Of a stretch of 64,000 nt of DNA, positions 48,276 through 60,200 are shown in pieces; the first letter of the stretch is position 1; each line of letters starts with the position of its first letter. A program made the translations under genes and the position numbers. The notes under the pieces were generated by a model that saw only the letters and a list, made by a program, of their open reading frames with translations, had not been told where the DNA came from and made no database searches. Origin of the DNA: Emiliania huxleyi CCMP1516 (taxonomy: Eukaryota > Haptophyta > Isochrysidales > Noelaerhabdaceae); assembly GCF_000372725.1 (NCBI RefSeq), contig NW_005200161.1:5001-69000 (forward strand), given 5' to 3'.

Positions 48276-51200
48276 ATGGTCCTCGAGGAGGCGGTCGCCG
48301 AGGTGCTCCAAAAGACGCTCGGCGCCTACCTCGAGGGCGTCGACGCGGACAACCTCAATCTCTCCGTCTGGTCGGGCGACGTGCGGCTGCGGTCCGTGCG
48401 GCTGAGGACGGAGGCGCTGGCGGCGCTGCCGGTGTGCGTGCTCCGCGGGACGGTCGGCGAGGTCCGCGTGGAGGTGCCGTGGCGCGCGCTCCGCTCCAAG
48501 CCCATCATCGTGCACGTCGAGCGGGTGCTGCTGCTCTGCGCGCCTCGCGACGGCGACGAGCCGTACGAAGAGGCGCTGGAGACGGCGGCGAAGCGGCAGG
48601 CGCGCGCCTCGCGGCTGGCGGTGCTCGAGGAGGTCAACGCGAAGCGCGGCGTCTTTGGCCGGATGGGCGAGAGCATGGGCCGATCTCTCGTCGAGGGCCT
48701 GCTCAGGCGCGTCGTCGTGCGCATCTCGGACGTGCACCTGCGGCTCGAGACGAAGGACCCACACCGCGGCCTGGTTGCGCTCGGCCTCACGCTGCGCTCG
48801 CTCCGCTTCGAGGCCGACAAGGAGGTGGCGGCCGCCGAGGGTTGCAAGCCCGACGGCGGCGGCTCTGCGCCCGTCTTCAAGCTGGGCTCGTGCGAGGGCC
48901 TCTCGCTCTACGTCTCGCCGGCGGCGAGGCCGGCGCTGCCGAGCGACGAGTCGCGCCGCTCCCTCGCGCCCGCGCCCGCGGACCCCGACTCCGCCAAGGC
49001 GCGCGACGGCGGAAGCGACGGGGACGACCGCGCGGACGAGGCTGACGAGGCGGCGCTCTACGACGGCCGCATGTTCGCCCGGCTCGCGGCGCCGCCTGCG
49101 GGCGAGGTCGCGGAGCTGGACGAGGCGCCGGGGTTTCTGCTCGCGCCCTTCGACCTGCGGCTGCGGGCCCGCTTCGACAGGCTCGCGCCCTCGGCCGCGG
49201 CGCGCGGCGACCGGCGCGCCAAAGCCGCAGCTGCAGGTCGATGGAACTGCCGTGACATGTCCGAGACATGTCCGAGTCATGTCCATAGGCGCGCCAAGCC
49301 GCAGCTCCAGGTCGCCGCCGACGCGCCGACGCTGCTGTCGCTGCACCTCTCGCGCTCGCAGTACGCCGCGCTGATCGCCTTCACGGAGCGACTCGCCATC
49401 TCGGAGCAGCGCCACTTCCTCCGCCCGTGCCGCCGCCCAACCAACCAGGTGGCGCACACGCCGCGGCTGTGGTGGCAGTACGCCGGCCGCGCCGTCGACG
49501 CGACGCTGCGCGCGAGGCCGGGCATGCGGCTCCGCTGGCGCGCGCTGCTCGCTCGGCGGACCGCGCGGCTGCGCTACGTCGACGAGTACGGCCGCGCGCT
49601 GCGCCTGCGCGGCGGCGCGCGAGCGGAGGCGATGGCGGCGCTGCTGCCACTCGAGGACGAGATCGAGTCCGTCGAGGACCTCGTGCGCTATCGCGCCATC
49701 GCGCGCGCGGCGCTCGCGGCCGCCCCGCCGACGCCGTCCCCCGCGAGCAGCGCCAAGAAGGAGAAGAAGGGGTGGTTTGGGCTGGGGGGCAGCAAGGGCG
49801 CGGTCAAAGGCGGCGTGCACGACGAGGACGGCGACGGCGACGGCCCTCGCATCGTCTCCTTGGGCGAGGCGGAGCTGCAGCGCCTTCAGGAGGACCTCGA
49901 CGCGGTGGCGGGCGAGAGCGCCGCCGCAGACGACGCGTCTCTCCCGCCGTGGTACGCAAAGGTGCGCGTGCGCGCCTCGCTGCGCGGCCTGTGGATCACG
50001 CTGCACGACGACCCGCCCTCAACTCCTCAAGCAGAGCCTTCGCCCAAGCCGCCGCCGCCGCCCCGGCCGCCGCCGCCGATCCTCCTCCTGCAGATGCAGC
50101 CCTTGGGCTTCACCTGCGGCATGCGGCCATCCGCCGGAGCCCATGGCGGAATCTCGCTCCGGCTCTGGCTCGGCTCGCTCCGCGCGTTCGACCTCGCGAC
50201 GCCGTGGCCGTCGCTGCGCACGATCGCGCGCTCCGAGCCAGGTGCGGGGGCCGGCGAGGGGGAAGGGGCCGCGGGAGGCGCCGTCGAGGGCGCCGCGGCG
50301 CCGTTCTGGGTCAAGGCGACGGCCGCCCTCGCGCGCTGGTCCAAGGGTCCTGTCGAGGACGACGATGGCGGCGCCGGCGCGTGGGTCAACGTGTCGGTCG
50401 ACACGGAGTGCGAGGGTGGAGAGGCGGCGCGGCTCCGCTGCAACGTCGGCAGGCTTGTTGTGCTCGTCTCGCCGACCATGCTCGCGGCGCTTCTGCGTTT
50501 CGTGACCCTCCCTCCCTCGGAATGGGCCGCCGCCGCCGCGCTCAGTGCCGCAAGCAAGACGGCGGGCCGATCGGCCGTCGCCACGGCGGCGCTCTTCCTG
50601 CAGCAGCAAGTCGCTTCCGTGTGGGGCGACCGGCCGCTCGACGCGCGGATCACCCTGTGCGCGCCGACGCTCTTCTTGCTGGAGCCCGCCCCCGCGACAC
50701 GCCCCTCGACCCCGCTCGCGGGCGCGGCGGCGGCAGCTCCTACGGCGGAAGAGGCAGCGCTCAGCTCGCTGCCGGGGCTGCGCGGCGACAGCATCGCCGA
50801 GGCGGAGCGGCAGATGACGGCGGGGCAGGCCGCCTCCAAGCGAGGCCAGCTCGAGGAGGCCCGCGAGTGCTTCCTCGGAGCGGTGGCGGCGAGCGACCGC
50901 CCCGACGCGGTCATCGCTGCCGCGAGTATGGCCATTCGCCTCGCGGAGAAAGAGGGCGGCGGAGGTGCTGCCGCCGCCGGCGAGTGGTGCATGTCCAGGA
51001 CATGTCCAGGACGTGTCCGAGACACGTCCATAGGTGCTGCCGCCGCCGGCGAGTGGTGCATGGCCGCGCTCGGCGAGCTCACCCTCGCGCTGGCTCGGCC
51101 CGAGCTCACCGACGACGACAGAAGCTCGGTGGAGTCGATGCTCGCGTCTGCGGCGGCGCTGGCGCAGCGGCGGCTCGAGGGTGGGTGGCGGCCTCCGCTG

Positions 51201-54200
51201 GCGCTCCGGTCTGTCCACATACAGCTGGGGGCGCTTTTGGTGTCGACCGACGCCGAGGCGCTGATGAGCTTGGCCGAGCTCGGGATGGGGGGCGAGGAGG
51301 CGGAGGCGGAGGCGCCAGCGGCAGCACGGCCGGGCGAGGCCGTGGCCAGCCCTACGGACGAGAGGGCGGCGACTTCGAGCCTCTCTCTCTGCGTCCAGCT
51401 CGCCGGGGTGCGTGCCGCTCTGATGGGGCAGGCGGAGCCGGCGGTGCTGCTCCGCACGGAGGGGGGGGGCGGCGTCTTGCCGCTCGCGGACCGGTGGGGG
51501 CGGCTGCAGCAGCGCGTCGCGCCAAAGACGGCCGGGCGGGACTCGAGCGCCGCTCCGTCGCCCGACTCCTCTGCTCCCGACTCGCCGGCTTCTCCGCAGC
51601 GCTCCTCGCCGCCGCTGCTGGCGCCTATCCACGCGCAGTTTCGCCTCGCCGCGCTGCTGACGCCCGCGGCGCTCGGCGCCCCGCTGCTCGACGGCTCGCT
51701 GCGTGTCTCGCCGCTCGAGCTGTGCGCGCCCGAGGCGGCGCTGCCTCCTCTCCTCTCGATCGGCCTCGGCCTGCTGGAGCCACTCTCGCCGCCGCCGCCG
51801 CCGCCGACGCGCCGCGGCCATCTCGCGCTGACTGAGCGGCGCGCGGTCGAAGGCGGCACCGACGAGCAGTACAACTCGCGCCTCGGCGTCTGTTACGTTG
51901 AGGTGAACCAGTTTGAGCTGCTCTACTCCCGCGGCAGCGAGGCTGCAGACGCACGCCTCGCTCGCGTCGACTTGTCGCGCCACAGGCTGGTGCAGGCGGG
52001 CCCAGCCGCCTTCGAGCTGGTCTCCACTCACGAGCTCGGCTCGCTGCTCGGCGCGGCCTCGGGCGTGCGCTTGCGCTGGGCCTTGCACCTCGCCGCTCCG
52101 AGCCCCTCGCTTGCCGCGCGCTGGATGTCTTCCATCGCCGCAGCGCAGCTGTGGGTCGCCGCGCCGGTGGCGCCGCCTTCGTCTCCAACCTCCGAGCACG
52201 AGGCGCGGCAGCAGCTGCTCCGCTTCACCGCCTCGGTGCCGCGGCTGCGCGTGAGCTTGCTTTTGGCGACGCGTGCAAGCAGCGGGCGCACCGACGCCCT
52301 CTCCTTCACGGCCGAAGGGCTCGAGGCGACGCTCTCGGCGAGGCCTCACGACATGGCGGCTTCGGTCTCCCTCGCATCCATCGCAGCCGTCCTGTCCGCC
52401 GCCAACGGCACCTCGGCGCCCGTCTTCACCACGGGCAGCCAGTCGGGGGACGACGTCGCACCGCTCGGCTCGGGAGGTGCCGCGGTCGAGCTGTCTGCGC
52501 GCGGGGTGCTGCCAGCGTCACCGCTCTGGCCGACCGTCTCGGCGCTGCTTTCCCTCGACGGCCGGTTGGCGCCACTCGCGCTGCATGTGGGGCCTCAGCT
52601 TCTGGCGGCTGCCATCGGCACTTCTGGCCGGCTTGCGCCCCGCCTCACCGCCGCTCTGGCTGCCTCGGCGCTCCTTCGGCCGCCACCAGCAGAGCCGCTG
52701 CCGCCGCCGCCCGCCGCCCTCTTTGCTGCGCTCCTCGAGGCCCCTTTGCCGTCATGGGAGCGAGAGGCGGACAAGGACACGGGCAACGTGTGGCTCGCTG
52801 CTGCGGCGGACAAGGCGGCACTCGCCGCGAGGCTCGCCTGCAAGCGCCTGTCGCTGCAGCTGCACGAGGCCTGCGAGCTGCAGACGCCCCCGCCGTCGCC
52901 GCGGCTGTCCACGAGCTCCCCCGCCTCCGCCGGTGGCAGCGACGAGGGGGCGGGGTGGGTTGGCACCCCGCTCTGCGAGCTCGTGCTGGCGGAGCAAGAC
53001 GCGAGTATCGAGCTCCGTCAGTCGGGTTACGAGCTGCGCGCGGCTGTGCGTGGCCTCGAGGTGCTCGGGCCGGCGGACGCAGTCTGGGGTGAGGAAGGCG
53101 GAGAGGAGGCGGAGGGCGACGAGGTTGGGGATATCACGCCGGCGGTGCAGCCTCACTCGCCAGCGGCCGAGGCGGCCGTCGCGGCTTTTGCCGAAGCCGG
53201 AGCTTCTTCGGCTCGTCGCAGCAGCGCCGCCGTGCCGCGGCCTGTGGTCGCGGTGGTGGCGATGCTCCCGAGCGCAGGTCCCTCGGACTCGCTCAGCGAC
53301 GACGGCAGCGGCAGCGAGGGCGGCGATGGCACGTTGGGCGAAGACGGTGAGGCCGCAGACAAGCGGAGCTTGCTCTGGCTCGCGGCGCGCTCGCTCTCGA
53401 CGGTGGTGGACGAGGCGGCGGAGCGGAAGGGCCCGAGGCACGAGCACGAGGTGCGGGCTGCCTCCGACCCCGCGCTCAGACGCTCCTTCTTACGCCCCCC
53501 CCCCCCCTCCTTCGCTTCTTCTACAGGCAATCCTGCACCTGCGTCCCGTGAGGCTGCTCGCCCCGTTGCCATACGTCGCCCGCCTCCAAAAGTGGCTCGA
53601 CGTCCACCTGTCGCAAACGGTGGCGGTGGCGGCGGCTGCCGCCGCCGAAGAGGCCATGGTCGCCGCTTCCCAAGCCGTTGCCGAGGTGGCGGTCGCCGCT
53701 GCCACGTCGGCCCACTTGCCCATTCGCTTCTCCCTCCACCTCCGCGGCCCGCTGCTCGTCTTGCCTGCGCCTCCCCCTCCGCGCGCGCTCGCGCTGCCGG
53801 CTGCGGCCGCCGCTCGGGTGGCACGAGTGGCGGCGCGCCGCGGTGCCGTGGTGTTGCGCTTTGGCGACCTCGTCTTGTCCAACGCCCTCGTGCCGCCAAA
53901 GCCGGCGCCGGGCGATGCGGCGGGTCCCTCCGACGCACCCGCGCCGCCAAAGGAGAGCGCGCACGAGATGATGCGTGTCGAGCTCTCGCGCACCGCGGTG
54001 TTTGCCTCAGCCGACAGCCGCCACTTGCTGGACGCGCTCTGGATGCCGCGGCAAGAGAGCGAGTCGGGCCGCAGCTCGGTCCACTGGATGCTGCCGCAGC
54101 TCGGGGCGACGGCGGAGCTCCAGACGGCGTGCGCCTGTGAACAGCGTCTCTTCACACTTGCGTCTGTGTGAATAGGCGACGGCGGAGCTCCAGCGCGCGC

Positions 54201-57200
54201 TCACGGCGGGCGACGATAGCGACGGCGTCGCGCGGCTGCAAGTGAGCTTGCGCGCAGCGCCGGTGTCGCTGCAGGTCGCTCATTCGGAGCTGCTCTTCCT
54301 CGCCGCGTACGCCGCGGCTGCGCCGGAGGCGCTCGGCGGCGGCGACGTGAAGGCGCTTGACTCGGGCCGTGCGAGCGCCGCGGCCGTGGAGGAGGCGGAG
54401 CAGGAGGCTCCGGCGCCGGCAGCGGCAGGCCCGGCGCCAGCGGCTGCGGCAGAGGTCACCCTCCGCGTCGACACACTCGAGGGTGTCTCCGTGACGCTCC
54501 TCGACGACGCGGGAAGCGACGCTTGTCTGCCGCTGGCTCAGATCAACATCTCGACCGTGCGCTCCGTCATCGTCGCCAAGCGCGGGGGTCGGGCCGCCGA
54601 TCAGGCGAACGCCGACCTCTCGCTGACGCTCACCGCCCGCCACTTCAACCCCACCAACGGCGCTTGGGAGCCGCTGCTCGAAGCCTTCTCGCCGCGCCTT
54701 CGCTGCACCGTCGGTGCCGCCGCCGTTGCGGTGGCGGCGGGGGCGAGCAGTCCAAGCAAGGGCCAGTCGATCGAGGTCTTCGTCAGCGCTTTTGAGCCTC
54801 TCAAGCTCAACGTGACGCACGCTCTGCTTCACTCGCTCGTCGGCGCGCAGGAGCTTCTCGACTCGGTATCCACGGCTCTGGATGACCCCGCCGCCGCCGT
54901 GAATGCGTCTGCCGACGCCGCCGACGCCGCCGATGCCGTCTCTGGCGGCTCGCCGCGACTCCTCACGTTTCTCCCGGAGGCAGTGCGCAACTGTACGCCG
55001 CTGCCACTTGCGGTCCGGAGCATCCGCGACGCACGCGTCGTGCGCGCCTCGATCGAGCGCGAGCCCTCCTTGCGAGCGACTGCTAGCGGCGTGGCAGGCG
55101 GCGTGGCGGGCAGATCGTGGCTGGTGCAGCCGGAGTCCTCCCTGAGCCTCTCGCTCGCGGCGGAGGCGGAGGCGGGCGCCAGCGCCGGGCCGCTCGGGGA
55201 GGGCGCTCCACTCGAAGCCGCGCGCGAGCAGCATGAGGCGACGCACGAGGCGTCGACGTCGCATTGTCGCCCGCTCGTGGCTGCGGCGGGCCGTGGCGAC
55301 AAAAAGCAAGTGCACGAGCTGCTCCGCCGGTACGCCTTTCCGGACTCAATCGACGCGCGCGGCTGGAGCGCCGCACACGAGGCGGCGCGCGGCGGCTGGG
55401 ACCCGTGCCTCGCCGCAGTGCTGGACGCGGGAGCGAACGCCGACATCGTGTCCGAGAACGAGAGCCTGGAGCGGCCGCTGCACCTCGCGTGCCAGGCGGG
55501 CTCTGCGGCATGCGTCCGGCTGCTGCTGCGGTCGAGCGCCGATCCGGCTGCCGCGCGGGCCGACGGGCAGACGCCGCTTGCGTTGCTGACGCCGCTGCAG
55601 GCCGAGGGGTCGCTCGGCAAGGAGCTGCGCAAGGCGCTTCGCTCCCGGCTCGCAGGGCCGACCGCGTCCTTCTCTACGGCGGAGATCGCCCAGGCGTCGG
55701 CGGGCGGCTATGTAGACATCGTCTCGCGCTGCCTCGACGCGCGCGCCGACCCGAGCTCGTCCGACGGCTCGCTGTCCGCGCTGATGCTCGCAGCCTCTAA
55801 CCGCCACCTCCCCGTCGTGCGGCTGCTCCTCTCGGCGGGCGCCGTCGTGCAGGCGCGCGCACGCGGCGGCGAGCGGCCCGGCGCCACCGCCCTCCACCTG
55901 GCCGCGCGCGCGGGCCCGCTCGTCGTCGTTGAGGCGTTGCTGAGCGCGGGCGCCGACCCCGCGGCGGAGGACGAGGGCGGCGCGATGCCGCACGAGCTCG
56001 TCTCGAGCTGGCGCACTTCAGAGGCGACGGAGGTACGCGCGGCACTGCGCGCCGCGCTCTCGCGTGCCGTCCTCGCAGAGGGGTGGGTGACCAAGCTCGG
56101 GACGGAGCGGAAGGTGTGGCGGCGGCGATACGCGCTGCTGCTTAACGAGCAGCTGCGGTACTACGGCGACGAGGAGCTGAAGGATCTGCGCGGGGCCGTG
56201 CACCTCGCCGACTGCGAGAACGACCCCACCTCTCCGTCGCGCTACCCGGGCGCGCCCGGCCCCTACTCGCTCGAGCTCGCGACGATGACGCGCACGCTCG
56301 TCCTCGTCTTTGGGTCCGCCGCCGAGCTCAACACGTGGATGGCGCGCCTCGTCGAGATGAGAGCGCGCCGCGGGGCGCTCGGCGCACTCGCTGAGGGCGG
56401 CGGCGGTGCCGAGGCGGCGGCGCCGCTGGAGGAGGAGGAGCCGGGTGAGCGACTGGTCGGGGTGGCGCTGCAGGGATTCCGCGAGGTAATCGTCGACATG
56501 GGCCGCCTCGGCGTCTCGTCGCACGTCATGCGGCCCCTCCCGCCGCCGACGGAAGCGAGCACACCGCCGCCGCCACCGCCGCCCCAGCTGGTCGAGGTGT
56601 TCGACTTTTGGAACGCCGAGCTGCGCCAGCTCACCTTCCACGCCGGCGACCCGTGGGCGATTTCCGGCGGCGGGCGCGAGGAGCGCAAGGGGCTGCAGTT
56701 CGTCGCGCTTGCTTCCGAGGCGCCGGGCGCAGTTCCCGTCTACGACTGGTGGTCAGAGCGACACCGCCGGCTGACGCTCCACCCGCCGCCGGCGTGGGAG
56801 GGCGAGACGCGCCGCGGGCTGCAGTTCTACGCCTTTGCGCAGCCGGCCGGGGGCACGGTGGCGGTGCACGCCTACTGGAACTCGTCGCTCAAACAGATGA
56901 CAGTGCACGCGGGGCCGCCGTGGGGGCACGAGGAGCGCACGACGCCGCACGGCACCATCCTGCACGCCTATCCCAACCGCGCTGCTGCGCCGGCGGGCTC
57001 CACGGTCGCGCGAGCTCTCTCAGCCTCCGAGGCGGCGGCGCGTATGCTGCATGACGCCGCCGCCCCCAGTGGCGGCGCCGACGGCGGCGGTGATGGCGGC
57101 GGCGGCGGCACGGTCGGCATTGTGTGCGAGGTTGGTGTCTCGAGAGGGCAGCGAGTTCTCACGCTGCGCTCCCCGGTCGAGGTGAGCAATGTGCTGGGCC

Positions 57201-60200
57201 GGCCTGTGCTGCTGGGGATGGACGAAGGCGCGGGCCGCGAGGCGGGCGACGGCACGGGAGAAGAGGCCAGCGGCGCGGGCGACGTCACGGAGCTCGCCGA
57301 CGCCGACAAGCAGCCGCTCCCTCTCCCCTTCACCCGCGGAGGCTCCAAGGCAGCCATCGACAAGCTGCGCATCCGGCCCGACGACGCGGGGTACGAGTGG
57401 TCGACGCTGCGGCTGCTCGACGATGGTAGCGCCCTTGCCGTGTGCCAGCCGAGGCCGTCCGCGGGTGGCGAGGGCGCAGCAGGCGGCAGCGCCCCGACTG
57501 TCCCGTGGCTGTGCTGCGTGCACGTGGCGACCGCCGTGGCCGAGGGCGGCGCGGCGCTCGGCACCGCTGCCGAGGCGGAGCGGCGGCGAGCGGAGCTGGC
57601 AGCCTTTGGTCTGCCGCACGGCGAGGTCCTGCTCGAGGCGATCTCGTGCACAGGGCGCGCGGGCTCGGCGATCGTGCCCGCGCCCGGCTGGCTCTACCTC
57701 ACGCGCTCCTTCCTCTGCTTTGGCTCCTCGATCGCTCACGTGCGCGTGCAGGCGCCGCTGGAGAAGGTGCAGGTGCACGCCGGCTCGTCCGGCGTCCTCG
57801 TGGCGCACTGTGTGGAGGTCGTGCTGCCGCGCGGCCAGACGCTCTCCCTCGGATTCGGCTCGCACAGCCGCCGCGAGGAGGCGCTCGGTCAGATGCGGCG
57901 CGCACGGCAACGCGCCACCATCGAGGCCACCTCGGGACTCGCGCGCTGGCGACCGCTCTCCATCTCGCTGCGTCCACCGCTGGCGTTGCTCTCGCTGCTG
58001 CCGGCGCCGCTGCATGTCACGGTCCGTCGCGCAAACTCGGCGCGCGCAGACGAGCGGCAGCGCTGGGGATCCACGGCCGGCGGCGGCGAGGAGATGCAGC
58101 TGCTCGCCGGCGAGCCGCGCGCGATCTTTTCGCTCCACGCGCTCGAGCCCCTGGAGCTCGCTTGCTGGATCGACGAGTCGGCGCCGCGCCCCAACGGCCG
58201 CGCCTCCTCGTACGAGCGCGCGACGCTGCGCGGTCGCCTCGCTGCGGTGCGGAGGCCCGCCGCCGGACACGCAGAGTGGCGCGAGCTCTGCCTGCACTCG
58301 CCCGCGGCGGGCGGCTCGGCCCGCACGGTGCGGCTTCAGCTCGGCGTCGCCTCGGACGAGGGCGGCTCAACCACGCTCACCTTCGTGGCGCCGCGCACGC
58401 TGCACAACCGCACCGACTACCACCTCGCGCTGTACGACGCCGGCGGCTCGCGCCCCGTCACAGATGCGCCGCCCGGCTCCGGACGCCCCTTCTCGCTGCG
58501 CAGCGGCGGCGGCTCCGCGCGGCTGGCGCTCTGGAGCCCTGCGACGGCGCGCAGCGCGGGCGCGGCCGGCCCCACGCCCTCCTCGAGGCAGAGCGTGCAC
58601 GTCACCACCACACGCCCGGGCACGCTGCAGCGCACCGCGCTGTCGGGTTCGGCGGCGCAGGGCCTGTCGACCTCCTTCTCGGTCGAGGCGGTGGGCAACG
58701 AGGCGTGCGTGGAGGTGAGCGACGAGCGGGGCGCCGCGATGGAGCTGGTCCTCTCCATCTCATCTGCCTCGGCCGCGGTGGCCGCCGCCGCCGCTTTTGC
58801 GGGATCGCCAGCCGCGGCCGCCGCTCCACCGCTCAACGCCGTCGCCCTCTCTCTCCGGAATCGCTTCACGTTGCGGAACCGCACGCGTGTGGTCGTCGAG
58901 TGGCGGCAGGCAGGCGTCGCCACCGCCGGCGGCGTCATCGCGCCGGGCTGCGACGCGCCAATCTCGTGGCAGTCGCCCGGGGGGACGCGGCAGGTGAGGG
59001 TTCGCCTCGCCGACAGCTCGACACTGTGGTCGGAGCCGTTCGCGCCGGGCTCGGACGGGGAGCACCTCATCAAGCTCCGGCGGCCCGGGCGAGGGAGGAG
59101 CACCGAGGACCGAGTCACGGCCGCCGTTCCCGCCACCTACCTGCGCTGCTCGGTCCGCCTCGTCGGGCCTCGAGCGGTGCTGCTCCTTCGCCCGCTCGGC
59201 GGGACGCGCCGCTCTGCTCCGCGGCTGCCCTACCGGCTGGTCAACCGCACGCCGCTCCTCGTGGCGGTGCGCGAGGCCGGCTGCCGACACTACGACCTCC
59301 TCGGCGCGCGCGAGTCGATCGGGTACGCGCCAGACGTGCCCGGTGCGCCGTGCGTGCTCAGGGTCACCATCCTCGACGCCTCTGCCGGCTCGGCCGTCTC
59401 CCTCGACGCGCCGCTCAGCCGCAGGGACATGGGAGGGGGCGGCGCCTCGTCCGAGGAGCGCCACCTCGGAGTGCCGGCCGCCGAGCGCCTAGGCGGTGGG
59501 CCCGCCGACGAGCCGCTGCTGCTGGGTGCGCCGTGCGAGCGCCTGCTGTCGGACGGCGAGGGCCATCCCGGGTGGCTGCTGCTCACCTCCGCCTCCGTCT
59601 CCTTTCTCCCGTTCGACCCGACGGTGCCAGAGGCCGCAGCGATGCGCGCCACGCGTGCCAGCGCGGTGCAGTGCAAGCTGGGAGATGGCGAGGCAGGCGG
59701 TGGGGCCGCCAGGGCGGACGGGACGCGCGATCTCGTCCTCAGCACCTCTGGCGACGGGCTCGGCCATTGGCACGGGGAGGAGGTGCGGCTGCATGGGATC
59801 GGCGACGGCGAGGAGGTGATGGCAAGGCTCGCCGTGCTCGCGGCCGCTGCTTGCGCTGGCGAGGAGGCGGCGGCGCTGCGGCGGTGGGTGCTCGGTCGCC
59901 GGACGGCGCGGGTGCGCCTTCGCTCTCACACCTCGTGTTTGCTTGATCGTGTAGGACGCTGCCTTCGCGGCAGCAGCGGCGCCCCCTCGGCGACGGTTTC
60001 GCCGAAGGTCTGGTCGAGGTGTCCGACTTTTGGAACGCCGAGCTGCGCCAGCTCACCTTCCACGCCGGCGACCCGTGGGCGATCTCCGGCGGCGGGCGCG
60101 AGGAGCGCAAGGGGCTGCAGTTCGTCGCCTTCACGATAGCCGCCGAGGCAGAAAAGGGCAGCACGCTCCACTTTACGCTCGATGGCGTCCACGTGGCAGT

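Noticed and set aside
49237..49310. Alternative GT-AG splicing inside the duplicated segment of VPS13 intron 1
   Set aside because: It would remove 74 nt and break the reading frame; the GC-AG choice of 75 nt keeps it.
48207..50006. Minus-strand 599-residue frame
   Set aside because: Antisense of VPS13 exons 1-2; rich in Arg/Ala with no motifs.
50019..52349. Minus-strand 776-residue frame
   Set aside because: Antisense of VPS13 exons; such frames are expected with strong G/C third-position bias.
57442..59946. Plus-strand 834-residue frame
   Set aside because: Out-of-phase reading of the VPS13 GRAM/VAB region; Arg-rich without domains.
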